A stretch of DNA of 64,000 nt from Mesorhizobium loti. GTDB lineage: Bacteria; Pseudomonadota; Alphaproteobacteria; Rhizobiales; Rhizobiaceae. The notes under the pieces were generated by a model. The model was not told where the DNA came from. It saw only the letters and a program-made list of their open reading frames with translations, and searched no databases. A program made the position numbers and the translations under genes. Of the stretch, positions 24,893-33,149 are shown piece after piece. Each line of letters begins with the position of its first letter. Within the stretch, counting starts at the first letter, position 1. Location: the NCBI RefSeq assembly GCF_001510895.1, contig NZ_LPWA01000175.1, forward strand, positions 1-64,000. The letters are read 5' to 3'.

Positions 24893-25627
24893 ATGCAGCG
24901 CCTGTTCGCCCTCCTCACCTGGCTCGCCTTCCCGGTCTATGTCTGGCAGGGTCTTGGCGTGCGCCGCCGCACCACGCGCATGCTGCCGGCGCAAGGTCCA
25001 GTCCTGCATGAGATACGCGGCACGACCCCGGCAATCGCATTGCTGGTCCTGGGCGACTCCTCTGCGGCGTCGGTGGGCATCGAACAATCGGAAAACGGGC
25101 TTGCCGCGCAGCTTGCCGGTCTCATTGCCGAGCGGACCGACCGCACGGTGCGCTGGCGCGCCGCTGGCTTCAATTCGGCGACGTCCGGCCAGATCCGCGA
25201 TTACGTCCTGCCCAACTTCTCGGCCGACCCGTGGACGCATATCGTGCTTGCCATCGGCACCAACGACACCAAGAATTTTCACTCGGTGCCGCGTTTCAAG
25301 AAGGAGTTCGGCGGCCTGCTCTATGCGCTGCGCGCCAAATGGCCGGAAGCGCGCGTGGTCTGGTCGCCGGTGCTGGAATTCACCCGCGCGCCGGCAATGC
25401 CGCCGCTGCTCGGCAAGATCCTCGAAATCCGCGCGACCGAAATGAACCGGATGGGCGTGCGCCTCTGCAACGAACGCGGCGCGGTTCCGGCCGCACGCCT
25501 GCCGATCACCGATCCCGAGGCCGGTTTTGCCTCAGACGGCTTCCACGCCTCGGAGGCCGGCTACCGTGCCTGGGCGGAGCATATGGTGGATTTTGTGCTG
25601 GGAAACGAGGTCCTGACTCCCGTTTGA
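24893..25627 (+). CDS. SGNH/GDSL hydrolase, membrane-anchored or secreted
   Basis: This 244-residue protein has an N-terminal hydrophobic segment (LFALLTWLAFPVYVWQGLGV) as signal or anchor. The SGNH blocks are LLVLGDSSAASVG (nucleophile Ser), AGFNSATSGQ, IVLAIGTNDTKN and SDGFHASEAGYRAWA (catalytic Asp and His). It is probably an esterase acting on a periplasmic or membrane substrate. It is convergent to a small membrane-protein gene, with a family D hairpin repeat between the two stops. Confidence 0.88.
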   Translation: MQRLFALLTWLAFPVYVWQGLGVRRRTTRMLPAQGPVLHEIRGTTPAIALLVLGDSSAASVGIEQSENGLAAQLAGLIAERTDRTVRWRAAGFNSATSGQIRDYVLPNFSADPWTHIVLAIGTNDTKNFHSVPRFKKEFGGLLYALRAKWPEARVVWSPVLEFTRAPAMPPLLGKILEIRATEMNRMGVRLCNERGAVPAARLPITDPEAGFASDGFHASEAGYRAWAEHMVDFVLGNEVLTPV

Positions 25628-25634
25628 GCTACGT

Positions 25635-25757
25635 CGGGATTTCAGGTCAGGACGAGCAGCGAATTGTGGTCTCCGGGAACCGAAGCGGCGTGCTTGAAGT
25701 ACGTGAGCACAAGAAGCCGCCATTCGCAGGCCGTCCTCACCTGAGTGTCGATGTACC
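25635..25757. repeat. Family D long hairpin repeat, copy 1 (diverged)
   Basis: TTTCAGGTCAGG at one end and CCTCACCTGAG at the other pair, with the GCTTGAAGTACGTGAGCAC core in the middle. It lies between convergent genes and touches the stop codon at 25758. Closer copies are at 55992 and 58881. Confidence 0.65.
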
Positions 25758-25919
25758 TCAGACCCAATGGCCGAGAATAGCCGCAAGCGAGATCGCGGCC
25801 ATGGCAAGCAGCGCCAGCTTCCAGAAATCGCCGCGTCGCTTCAGCCCCGGCCAGCCGAGCGGCTTGATGATCTGGATCAGCATGATGCCGATGATGACAA
25901 GGGCGAGAAGTTTCGTCAT
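25758..25919 (-). CDS. Small two-helix membrane protein
   Basis: This 53-residue protein was read directly from the minus strand. It has two TM helices (residues 3-19, LLALVIIGIMLIQIIKP, and 33-50) joined by a basic loop LGWPGLKRRGDFW, so both ends are probably periplasmic. AAAGGCGG precedes the ATG. Small proteins of this form occur widely in rhizobia; the function is unknown. The stop codon lies exactly at the border of the family D repeat. Confidence 0.7.
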   Translation of the reverse strand: MTKLLALVIIGIMLIQIIKPLGWPGLKRRGDFWKLALLAMAAISLAAILGHWV

Positions 25920-26048
25920 GCCGCCTTTGACCAGCATCTTTGGTGGCTGTCAAAGCGCTTCTTGCTGCCGCATCGCTCCTGACAAACGACCGGTTGCCCA
26001 GCGCTTGACCAAGCTTTCCCGCGACTGCTCCGGCTACCTGCCAGGCTC

Positions 26049-26066
26049 CTGACAGACTGCTGTCAG
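26049..26066. promoter_or_regulatory. WYL-regulator operator-like palindrome, site 1
   Basis: CTGACA-GACTGC-TGTCAG: a perfect 6-bp dyad with 6-bp spacer, 46 bp before the DUF1127-like gene. The identical half-sites recur at 26392-26409 before the regulator gene. Confidence 0.7.
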
Positions 26067-26111
26067 CAGGGGTGTGAGATACTCACACCATCGAAAAAGA
26101 GGAGCTCGGCC

Positions 26112-26276
26112 ATGAACGGTTTTACCATCCTGCGTAGCATGCAGAACTATGTCGGCAAGATCCGCACCGTGCGGAACGAGATACGCACGCAGCGTTTCCT
26201 GAACACTTTGCCGGCGGACATCCGCAAGGACATCGGCTGGCCGGACCTTTATAACGGCCGCGTGCGTGAGAATTGA
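26112..26276 (+). CDS. Small DUF1127-like protein
   Basis: This 54-residue protein begins MNGFTILRSMQNYVGKIRTV and ends with LPADIRKDIGWPDLYNGR, resembling the DUF1127 motif in which an Arg-rich helix is followed by LxxxxLxDIG. AGAGGAG precedes the ATG. The operator-like palindrome at 26049 lies just upstream and the regulator gene downstream, so it is probably repressed by that regulator. Confidence 0.7.
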   Translation: MNGFTILRSMQNYVGKIRTVRNEIRTQRFLNTLPADIRKDIGWPDLYNGRVREN

Positions 26277-26391
26277 GATTTTTCGGCTCGCGACTTGGAT
26301 AGCGACTGTGCCATGCCCAGATGTAAGGTCGGTTGAAGTGCTGGGTTTCAGGTCGGACACCGTTGCCCCGCAGTTGATTGGCTGCAGCCTC

Positions 26392-26409
26392 CTGACAGTA
26401 TGTTGTCAG
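26392..26409. promoter_or_regulatory. WYL-regulator operator-like palindrome, site 2
   Basis: CTGACA-GTATGT-TGTCAG: the same half-sites and spacing as site 1, 89 bp before the regulator start, consistent with autoregulation. Confidence 0.7.
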
Positions 26410-26497
26410 GAGGCTTGCGTTATTGAAGCAGCCTCGAACCTGCGGAACCGGTTTTGGGACCGCGGCATGCGTAGAGCCGAAACCAAGGGGTCAAACG

Positions 26498-27217
26498 ATG
26501 CGCCGCGCCGACAGGCTTTTCCAGATCGTGCAGCATTTGCGCGGGGGCCGATTGGTCACCGCGCAGAAGCTCGGCACGTGGCTCGAAGTTTCCGAGCGGA
26601 CCATCTACCGCGACATAGCCGACCTGCAGTCGACCGGTGTGCCGATCGACGGCGAGGCGGGTGTCGGCTACATGATGAGGGAGGGGTTCGACCTTCCGCC
26701 GCTGATGTTCACGCGTGACGAGATCGTGGCGCTGGTCGCGGGCGCCCGCATGGTGCGCGCCTTCGGCGGCGCGGCCATGGCAAGGGCCGCCGACGAAGCG
26801 CTGGTCAAGATCGGCGCCGTGCTGCCCGATACCGAAAAGGACCGCATTGCTCGCACCGAGATCCACACGCCGATGTGGGTGGTGAGCGACGCCGCGCGCG
26901 AAGCAATCGACCTGATCGAGCGCGCCATCGAGAAGCGCCAGGTGCTGACCATCGACTATTCCGACGAAGCCGGCCGCGGCACCGCGCGCGACATCCGGCC
27001 CTTGGGCCTGTGGTTCTGGGGCAAGGTCTGGACCCTGGTCGCCTGGTGCGAGATGCGCGACGATTTTCGCGCCTTCCGCATCGACCGCATTGCCTCGGTC
27101 GTCATCGCCGGCCGCATCTACAAGCCGGAGCGCGGCAAGCAGCTCGCCGACTTCTATCGCGCCGTGGAGCGCAGCGAAGACTACGGCATGGCGCCCGACC
27201 GCGCCGCTCGGACGTGA
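26498..27217 (+). CDS. YafY-type transcriptional regulator (HTH + WYL domain)
   Basis: This 239-residue protein has an N-terminal winged HTH (RRADRLFQIVQHLRGGRLVTAQKLGTWLEVSERTIYRDIADL). A WYL ligand-sensing domain follows (VLTIDYSDEAGRGTARDIRPLGLWFWGKVWTLVAWCEMRDDFRAFRIDRI), where the WTLVAWC and FRAFRIDRI strands mark the family. CAAGGGG precedes ATG 26498. Two identical palindromes, one before its own gene and one before the DUF1127-like gene, are its likely operators. Confidence 0.9.
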   Translation: MRRADRLFQIVQHLRGGRLVTAQKLGTWLEVSERTIYRDIADLQSTGVPIDGEAGVGYMMREGFDLPPLMFTRDEIVALVAGARMVRAFGGAAMARAADEALVKIGAVLPDTEKDRIARTEIHTPMWVVSDAAREAIDLIERAIEKRQVLTIDYSDEAGRGTARDIRPLGLWFWGKVWTLVAWCEMRDDFRAFRIDRIASVVIAGRIYKPERGKQLADFYRAVERSEDYGMAPDRAART

Positions 27218-27241
27218 TCTCCTCCCAAGCCACTGTCCGAT

Positions 27242-27270
27242 AAAAAAGCCCGCTCGAAGCGGCTTTTTTT
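27242..27270. terminator. Bidirectional terminator between the WYL regulator and TrcR
   Basis: AAAAAAGCC(C)GCT, loop CGA, AGCGGCTTTTTTT, with one bulged C. Flanking A and T runs serve both strands of this convergent pair. Confidence 0.85.
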
Positions 27271-27284
27271 GGACTACGCGAAGC

Positions 27285-27986
27285 TTACTCCTTGCCGTCG
27301 TCTTCGTTCTTGTCTTTCGACTTCAGCGCGGAGAGCTTGGCGAAGACGGCGCTGGCGTCGAGCTCGGCATCTTCGTCCTTCGGCTTCTCCGGAGCCGGCA
27401 CCAGCCGCTCGGTGAGCGCCGCCGGCAGCAGCGTGTCGCCGGCGACCGGCTGCGCCTGCTCGCGGCCACGCGAGGCGCGGTTGACTTCCAAGTCGAGGTC
27501 GATCTGCGAGGTCAGGCCGAGCGTCACCGGATCCATCGGCTGCAGATTGGCCGAGTTCCAGTGCCGGCGCTCGCGGATCTGCTCGATCGTCGACTTGGTG
27601 GTGCCCACGAGCCGGGCAATCTGGGCGTCCTTCAACTCGGGATGGTTGCGCACCAGCCAGAGAATGGCGTTCGGCCGGTCCTGTCGCTTCGACAGCGGCG
27701 TGTAGCGGGGACCCTTGCGCTTCGATTCCGGCACCCGCACCTTCGGATCGGACAGTTTCAGCCGGTGGTTCGGGTCCTTCTCGCCACGCGCGATCTCGTC
27801 GCGGGTGAGCTGGCCGGTCATGATCGGGTCCATGCCCTTGATGCCCTGCGCCGACTCGCCGTCGGCGATCGCCTTGACCTCCAGCGGATGCAGCCCGCAG
27901 AACTGTGCGATCTGCTCGAAGGAAAGCGCGGTGTTGTCGACCAGCCAGACGGCGGTCGCCTTTGGCATCAGCAGCGTATTGGCCAT
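27285..27986 (-). CDS. trcR: DUF1013 / cell-cycle transcriptional regulator TrcR
   Basis: This 233-residue protein begins MANTLLMPKATAVWLVDNTALSFEQIAQFCGLHPLEVKAIADGE, an HTH-like region. It contains PNHRLKLSDPKVRVP and a second HTH-like segment, NAILWLVRNHPELKDAQIARLVGTTKSTIEQIRERRHWN, the DUF1013 signature conserved in alphaproteobacteria. The acidic, lysine-rich C-terminus is disordered. It is annotated in relatives as TrcR. Start 27986 has GAAGGA upstream. Confidence 0.88.
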   Translation of the reverse strand: MANTLLMPKATAVWLVDNTALSFEQIAQFCGLHPLEVKAIADGESAQGIKGMDPIMTGQLTRDEIARGEKDPNHRLKLSDPKVRVPESKRKGPRYTPLSKRQDRPNAILWLVRNHPELKDAQIARLVGTTKSTIEQIRERRHWNSANLQPMDPVTLGLTSQIDLDLEVNRASRGREQAQPVAGDTLLPAALTERLVPAPEKPKDEDAELDASAVFAKLSALKSKDKNEDDGKE

Positions 27987-28122
27987 GTTAAAAATCCTTC
28001 TCGTTCGCCCGCGTTCCCGCGCGGGCGGTGGTTTTAGAGCCACCAAAATGGGAAATTCGCGGCCTGTATAAACGCTCCGTCACGATTTCGCAATGTTTTT
28101 GGGAAGGAGAGGTTTGCGACCT

Positions 28123-28160
28123 TAAAAAGACAAAACCCGCTGGACGGAGTCCAGCGGGTT
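28123..28160 (-). terminator. Terminator of the DUF1127 gene (minus strand)
   Basis: AACCCGCTGGAC, loop GGA, GTCCAGCGGGTT (28134-28160). On the minus strand it is followed by TTGTCTTTTT. A second GC hairpin (28211-28231) lies between it and the gene. Confidence 0.8.
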
Positions 28161-28242
28161 CGGAACCGGAGACGAGCAAGCGTCTGCGACGGCTCTGGCT
28201 TCGAGGCCGCAGCCCGGCCTTGCGGCCGGGTTACGCTTGAAA

Positions 28243-28383
28243 TCAAAGAGCCTGGCGGGCGATCTTCTCGATGTCGGCGCGGTTGATGCCGAGGTCGTTC
28301 AGCTGACGGGCGTTGAGACGGTTCAGCTCGCGCACGGTCTCGTTGTACAGGCGCCAGTTGCGGTAAGCACGGATCGGGTTCAT
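28243..28383 (-). CDS. DUF1127 small protein
   Basis: This 46-residue protein has the DUF1127 hallmark: YRNWRLYNETVRELNRLNARQL followed by NDLGINRADIEKIARQAL. A GGAGG ribosome site precedes ATG 28383. Arg-rich DUF1127 proteins in rhizobia and relatives have been linked to RNA turnover and nutrient metabolism (general knowledge). The gap at 28384-28529 holds its leader, AT-rich and without another gene. Confidence 0.9.
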   Translation of the reverse strand: MNPIRAYRNWRLYNETVRELNRLNARQLNDLGINRADIEKIARQAL

Positions 28384-28529
28384 GTCAGTCCTCCATTCGT
28401 GGGATCAATTGTTTCGATGCCGCGTAGATAGGCACCCTTGCCCACGAATTGAACGGACGCTTTTGCATGGCGGCAATGCATTTTGTGCATTGCAGCATTA
28501 AGGTTTGTTGAACCTGTCGCTGTGTGGCG

Positions 28530-28577
28530 CAGGAAGCCGCCATTCGTAGGCCGGCCTCACCTGAATGTCGACCCAGC
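28530..28577. repeat. Family D repeat fragment (3' third only)
   Basis: GGAAGCCGCCATTC and GGCCGGCCTCACCTGAATGT match the right end of the family D hairpin. It ends exactly at the stop codon of the quinone oxidoreductase gene (28578). Confidence 0.6.
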
Positions 28578-29588
28578 CTAGCCGACGTCGAGCACGATCT
28601 TGCCGATATGCTCGCCCTCCTCCATCCGCTCATGCGCTCGCCAGGCTTCCGTCAGCGGGAAGATCATATCCATGACCGGAGCAACCTTGCGGGTGCCAAG
28701 CAACGGCCAGACCTGAGCCTCGAGAGCCGCCGCGATGGCCGCCTTGAATTCGACGGTGCGGGGCCTGAGCGTCGAGCCGGTATGGACAAGGCGCTTGACC
28801 ATCAGCTTGGCGAAATCGGCGCTGGCGACAGCGCCGGCCTGCACGGCGATCTGGACGATGCGCCCTTCGATCGCCGCGGCATCGTAATTGCGCGCCACAT
28901 AGTCGCCGCCGACCATGTCGAGGATGACATCGGCGCCCCGGCCCTCAGTCGCGTCCTTCACCTCGGCCACAAAATCCTGCTCGCGGTAATTGATCGCCCG
29001 GTCGGCGCCGAGCTTCAGGCAGGCGTCGCATTTCTCCTTGCTGCCGGCGGTCGTGACGACATAGGCGCCGAAGGCTGACGCCAGCTGTATGGCGGTGGTG
29101 CCGATACCGGATGAGCCGCCATGGACGAGCAGCGTTTCGCCCTTCTTCAACCCGCCGCGCTCGAACACATTGTGCCAGACGGTGAAATAGTTCTCCGGCA
29201 CCGCGGCGGCCTCGGAATAGGTGAAGCCGGCCGGGATCGGCAGCACGCTGCCGGCATGGACCTTGACATATTCGGCATAGCCGCCGCCCGGCGTCAGCGC
29301 GCAGACCCGGTCGCCGATGCGCCAGCGCGATATCTCGTCGCCGAGCGCCGCGACATCGCCGGCCACCTCGAGACCCGGTAGGTCCGAGGCGCCCGGCGGC
29401 GGCGGATAGGCGCCTTTGCGCTGCTGCACGTCAGGCCGGTTGACGCCGGCAGCGTGCACGCGAATGAGGATTTCGCCGGGACCAGGCGCAGGCACGTCGC
29501 GTGTCTCCGGCTTCAACACCCTGGGGCCGCCGGGCTGCGAGATCGCGATGGCCGTCATCCTTGCCGGAATCTTCTGTCCGCTTGCCAT
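28578..29588 (-). CDS. NAD(P)H quinone oxidoreductase, PIG3/QOR-type (zinc-free MDR)
   Basis: This 336-residue protein has the MDR N-domain with VHAAGVNRPDVQQRKGAYPPPPG and LPGLEVAGDVAALG, and lacks the zinc ligands of alcohol dehydrogenases. The cofactor domain has GETLLVHGGSSGIGTTAIQLA and later GADVILDMVGGDY, with a C-terminal HIGKIVLDVG. It reduces quinones or enals with NADPH. An alternative start at 29630 would add MQTADQWHEETGQF. It is divergent from the DUF1192 gene. Confidence 0.9.
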   Translation of the reverse strand: MASGQKIPARMTAIAISQPGGPRVLKPETRDVPAPGPGEILIRVHAAGVNRPDVQQRKGAYPPPPGASDLPGLEVAGDVAALGDEISRWRIGDRVCALTPGGGYAEYVKVHAGSVLPIPAGFTYSEAAAVPENYFTVWHNVFERGGLKKGETLLVHGGSSGIGTTAIQLASAFGAYVVTTAGSKEKCDACLKLGADRAINYREQDFVAEVKDATEGRGADVILDMVGGDYVARNYDAAAIEGRIVQIAVQAGAVASADFAKLMVKRLVHTGSTLRPRTVEFKAAIAAALEAQVWPLLGTRKVAPVMDMIFPLTEAWRAHERMEEGEHIGKIVLDVG

Positions 29589-29697
29589 GAATTGTCCCGT
29601 CTCCTCATGCCATTGGTCGGCTGTTTGCATCAGCGCCCCTGCCCTATGTATGCTGATTGTCAAATCAGGCAAATGGCCAAGTGAGGGAGGAGCGACG

Positions 29698-29892
29698 ATG
29701 GCGATCTTCGACGACGAACCCAGGAAGAAGCCGCGCCCGCACGAGATCGGCCAGGATCTGTCGCTGCTGTCCGTCGACGAATTGTCCGAGCGTATCGCAC
29801 TCCTGCGCGACGAGATCGCCAGGCTGGAAGCCGAGCGGGCGGCCAAGGGCGCCACCAAATCCGCCGCCGACGCGCTGTTTCGCCGAGGATAA
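29698..29892 (+). CDS. DUF1192 small coiled-coil protein
   Basis: This 64-residue protein begins MAIFDDEPRKKPRPHEIGQDLSLLSVDEL and continues with the helix ERIALLRDEIARLEAERAAK, the DUF1192 pattern found beside quinone oxidoreductase genes in Rhizobiales. GGGAGGAGCG precedes the ATG. It is probably cytosolic; the function is unknown. Confidence 0.9.
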   Translation: MAIFDDEPRKKPRPHEIGQDLSLLSVDELSERIALLRDEIARLEAERAAKGATKSAADALFRRG

Positions 29893-29994
29893 TCCGGGCG
29901 GCATGCCCGCCCGCCCCGGAAAAGCCTGAAAGCGACTGCCAGACCTGTACTCTGAAACAGAGCTGCGCTCTGAAATTTCCAGCCGGATCAGCCC

Positions 29995-31242
29995 ATGTTC
30001 GCAACCTACCGACCGATCCTCTCGCTGCTGCGCGGCACCGCGTTCCTGCTGGCGGCGTCGGGACTGCACGGCCTGCTTTTGCCGTTGCGCGGCCAGGTGG
30101 AAGGGTTCTCGACCGCCGCGCTCGGCCTGATGGGCACGGCCTGGGCTGGCGGCTTCGTCACCGGCTGTTTTTTCGCGCCGCGCCTGGTGCGCCGAGCCGG
30201 CCATGTCAGGGCGTTCGGCGCCTTCGCCGCCTCGGGGGCGATCATTGCGCTGCTCACCGGCCTCGTCATCGACGAGTATTTCTGGATCCTGCTGCGCGCC
30301 TTCACCGGCTTCACCATGGCCGGCGCCTTCATGGTCATCGAGAGCTGGCTGAACGAGAAGGCCACCAACGAGAATCGCGGCACCGTCTTCGGCCTTTATA
30401 TGATGGTCACCTATGCCTCGATCATGGGCGGCCAGATGATCGTCGCCGGCGGCGACGTGAGATCGGCCTCGCTGTTCATGATCACCGGCATCCTTTTCTG
30501 CCTGTCGCTCATTCCGACCGCCGTTTCGACGCAGTCGCACCCCAAGCCGCTGCAGGACGTCAAGCTCGACGTCAAAGGCCTCTATGCCAATTCGCCGGTA
30601 TCGGCGGTGGCCTGCCTTCTGATCGGCATCGCCAACGGCGCCTGGGGCACGCTCGGCGCCGTCTATGGCGCCCGTATCGGCATCTCCACCGCCGAGATCG
30701 CGCTGATGATGAGCCTGGTGGTCGTCGCAGGCGCCGCCATGCAGCTTCCCGCGGGGCGGCTTTCCGACACCACGGACCGCCGTTTCGTGCTCGCCGGCGC
30801 CGCCTTCGGCGCGGCGTTGTTCGCGGTGCTGATCTTCCTGATCGAACCGCATGCGGGCGTCTTCGTCATCGTGCTGACCGCTGCCTACGGCGCCTTCGCC
30901 TACACGCTCTATTCGATCGCCGTCGCGCATGCCAACGACCACGCGCGGGCGGAGGATTTCGTCAAGGTTTCCGGCGGCCTGCTTCTGCTCTACGGCTTCG
31001 GCACCATGATCGGGCCGCTGCTTGGCGCCGCCCTGATGGGCTGGCTGCGTCCGGAGGGCCTCTTCCTCGCAACCGCGCTGGCGCATCTTAGCCTTGCCGG
31101 CTACACGTTGCTGCGCATCCGCGCCCGCGCGCCGGTTCCGATCGAAAATCGCGATGCCTTTAAGACGCAGCCGGCCGACCGTGCGGTCACGCCGGAAGCC
31201 TTGCGGCTCGATCCGCGCAGAAAGGTTGAAACCGATAGTTGA
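29995..31242 (+). CDS. MFS transporter, YcaD-like
   Basis: This 415-residue protein has about twelve TM helices. The first (SLLRGTAFLLAASGLHGLLLPLRGQ), the loop APRLVRRAGHVRAFG and AFTGFTMAGAFMVIESWLNEKATNENRGTVFGLYM are typical of YcaD/sugar-efflux-like MFS proteins. The hydrophilic tail after residue 380 is disordered. The substrate is unknown. It is probably transcribed alone or into the ArsR gene 31 bp further on. Confidence 0.9.
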   Translation: MFATYRPILSLLRGTAFLLAASGLHGLLLPLRGQVEGFSTAALGLMGTAWAGGFVTGCFFAPRLVRRAGHVRAFGAFAASGAIIALLTGLVIDEYFWILLRAFTGFTMAGAFMVIESWLNEKATNENRGTVFGLYMMVTYASIMGGQMIVAGGDVRSASLFMITGILFCLSLIPTAVSTQSHPKPLQDVKLDVKGLYANSPVSAVACLLIGIANGAWGTLGAVYGARIGISTAEIALMMSLVVVAGAAMQLPAGRLSDTTDRRFVLAGAAFGAALFAVLIFLIEPHAGVFVIVLTAAYGAFAYTLYSIAVAHANDHARAEDFVKVSGGLLLLYGFGTMIGPLLGAALMGWLRPEGLFLATALAHLSLAGYTLLRIRARAPVPIENRDAFKTQPADRAVTPEALRLDPRRKVETDS

Positions 31243-31273
31243 GATTTGGAAAGCTTTGCCTCACAAATAAGGC

Positions 31274-31561
31274 ATGATTTTTTCCGACGCCTTCGTGGCG
31301 ATAGCCGATCCAAACCGGCGCTATCTATTGGAAGAGCTCCGGCGCGGCCCCAAGACGGTGAACGAATTGGCAGCCGGGTTGCCCGTTTCACGCCCGGCCG
31401 TTTCCCAGCACCTGAAGGTCCTGCTCGACGCCGGCTTGGTCAACGCCAAGGCGGAGGGCACCAGACGTGTCTATGCCGTCAGCACCGCCGGCTTCCTCAG
31501 GCTCAACATCTGGCTTGATCAGTTCTGGGACGTCGAGGAGTTGGGCGCGCCAGGAAACTGA
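31274..31561 (+). CDS. ArsR/SmtB-family regulator
   Basis: This 95-residue winged HTH has AIADPNRRYLLEELRRGPKTVNELAAGLPVSRPAVSQHLKVLLDAGLVNAKAEGTRRVY. It lacks the cysteine and histidine metal-site clusters of metal sensors. It is convergent with the SRPBCC gene (4-bp gap). It may act with the MFS gene upstream. Confidence 0.87.
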   Translation: MIFSDAFVAIADPNRRYLLEELRRGPKTVNELAAGLPVSRPAVSQHLKVLLDAGLVNAKAEGTRRVYAVSTAGFLRLNIWLDQFWDVEELGAPGN

Positions 31562-31565
31562 AGCC

Positions 31566-32030
31566 TCAGATCCCGGAGGCCAGTGCGGCGCCAAGCGCGT
31601 CGAGCAGTTCGCCTGTTCCATGCTCGCGCGTGGCCGGCGTATCGTGACCGTCGAAGAAGGCGCCCTGCTCCGTCAGTATCAGTCGCGTACCCGTGCCCTC
31701 CGCGATGAGCTCGATCGTTGCAAGCGACACCGACACGCGGGTTTCGCCGAACAAAAGCTCATAGCTGTAGACGATACGCCGGTTCGGCACGATGTCCTGA
31801 TAGACAGCGTTGAAAAAATGCATCTGGCCATCGCTGGGGCAACCGGCATTCACCTCCTTGCCGCCAACACGAAAGTCCATTTCATGCCGGCTCGGCATCG
31901 GATTGTCGGGATCGACAAACCAGCGCTTCTTGGCCGCCGGATCGCTCAGCGCGAAATAGACCTTTTCGGACGCCGCCGGATAGACGCGCTCGATGACGAA
32001 GGTGGAATGGACAACGGATCGTTCGGTCAT
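31566..32030 (-). CDS. SRPBCC-domain (AHSA1-like) protein
   Basis: This 154-residue protein has START/AHSA1-type FVIERVYPAASEKVYFALSDPAAKKRWFV, RVGGKEVNAG, and TRLILTEQGAFFDGHD. It is probably a small-molecule-binding protein. It is preceded 11 bp upstream by an ArsR regulator on the same strand, the classic ArsR-AHSA1 pair, and further upstream by a GST gene, so the three form a likely operon. Confidence 0.88.
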   Translation of the reverse strand: MTERSVVHSTFVIERVYPAASEKVYFALSDPAAKKRWFVDPDNPMPSRHEMDFRVGGKEVNAGCPSDGQMHFFNAVYQDIVPNRRIVYSYELLFGETRVSVSLATIELIAEGTGTRLILTEQGAFFDGHDTPATREHGTGELLDALGAALASGI

Positions 32031-32041
32031 GACGGCGTTCC

Positions 32042-32380
32042 TCAGTTTTGGTCTTTGGTTGTTTCGGCGAGAAGAACACCGAGCCGGTCGAGCCTGCGCT
32101 CCCAGGCCAGCCGCCGCTCGTTGATCCAGTGCTCGGCGGCCCTGAGCGCCTGCGGCTCGATCCGGCAGGTGCGCACCCGGCCGAGCTTCTCGGTGCTCAC
32201 CAGGCCGCTCGCCTCGAGAACACTGAGGTGCTGGACGACCGCCGACAGCGACATTGCCAGCGGTTCGGCCAGCTGGCTGACCGAGGCCGGCCCGCGCGAC
32301 AGACGTTCCACCATCTGGCGCCGCGCTGGATCCGCGAGCGCCTGGAACATCAGATCGAGTTGGGCGGGATCGTGCAGCAT
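32042..32380 (-). CDS. ArsR-family regulator paired with the SRPBCC gene
   Basis: This 112-residue HTH has LMFQALADPARRQMVERLSRGPASVSQLAEPLAMSLSAVVQHLSVLEASGLVSTEKLGRVR. The C-terminal helix (INERRLAWERRLDRLGVLL) is typical of the ArsR that controls AHSA1 genes. It begins 6 bp after the GST gene ends. No metal-binding cysteines are seen. Confidence 0.88.
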   Translation of the reverse strand: MLHDPAQLDLMFQALADPARRQMVERLSRGPASVSQLAEPLAMSLSAVVQHLSVLEASGLVSTEKLGRVRTCRIEPQALRAAEHWINERRLAWERRLDRLGVLLAETTKDQN

Positions 32381-32386
32381 CGCCGG

Positions 32387-33058
32387 CTAACCGTTATTGT
32401 AGGGGAAGAGCTTGAAATAAGGCTGCGCTTCCTCGATCACGCGGGCGAAGGCCGGCCGCTCGAGCAGACGATCGTGGTAGCGTTTCACGGCGGGGAATTT
32501 GTCGCCGAACGGCTCGACCTTGTTGGCATAAAACAGCGCCGGCGAGGCCGCGCAGTCGGCCATGGTGAAGCTCCCGCCGACCGCCCAAGTCTTTCCCTCC
32601 ATCTCCTTTGCCTGCATCTCCTGTTCGATGATGGCGTAGGAATTGCGCAGCTGCGCGCGCGCCTCCTCGACCCCGAACGGATCGGTCTTGTCCCTTGGAC
32701 GCAGCCGGTCGCCGACGATCTTCTGCATCGGCTCCTGCACGTAGAAGTCGTAGAAGCGGTCGGTCTGGCGGACCTTGATGGCGAGGTCGATGTCGGCGGG
32801 GACGAGCTCGATCTGCCCGGGGTAATAGGCGGCGAGATATTCAATGACGATGGTCGATTCCAGCACCGTGCGGTCCCTGGCGCCGTCGCGCAAAGCCGGC
32901 ATCTTGCCAGTCGGCGAAACCTTCAGGAAAGCCGCACGCGATTGTTCGTCGCCAAGATCGACGATCACCGGCCTGAAGGGCGTGCCGTTCTCGTAGAATG
33001 CGATCAGCGGCTTCCAGCAGAAGGAAGCAAGTGGGTGGAAATGCAGCGTCAGGGACAT
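32387..33058 (-). CDS. Glutathione S-transferase family protein
   Basis: This 223-residue protein begins MSLTLHFHPLASFCWKPLIAFYENG. It continues with the thioredoxin-like SPTGKMPALRDG and VLESTIVIEYLAAYYPG (Glu-Ser glutathione contact), then the C-domain GGSFTMADCAASPALFYANKVEPFG. It probably conjugates glutathione to electrophiles. AGGAG precedes start 33058; an earlier ATG at 33103 has no ribosome site. It is the first gene of a GST-ArsR-SRPBCC cluster. Confidence 0.9.
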   Translation of the reverse strand: MSLTLHFHPLASFCWKPLIAFYENGTPFRPVIVDLGDEQSRAAFLKVSPTGKMPALRDGARDRTVLESTIVIEYLAAYYPGQIELVPADIDLAIKVRQTDRFYDFYVQEPMQKIVGDRLRPRDKTDPFGVEEARAQLRNSYAIIEQEMQAKEMEGKTWAVGGSFTMADCAASPALFYANKVEPFGDKFPAVKRYHDRLLERPAFARVIEEAQPYFKLFPYNNG

Positions 33059-33149
33059 TTTTTCTCCTGTCGTCGGACGTCGAGGCAATACTGAAGCAAT
33101 CACTTAACTATTTTCATGGACTGCCGGAGTCAAGGCTGGCCCTCGGCGG

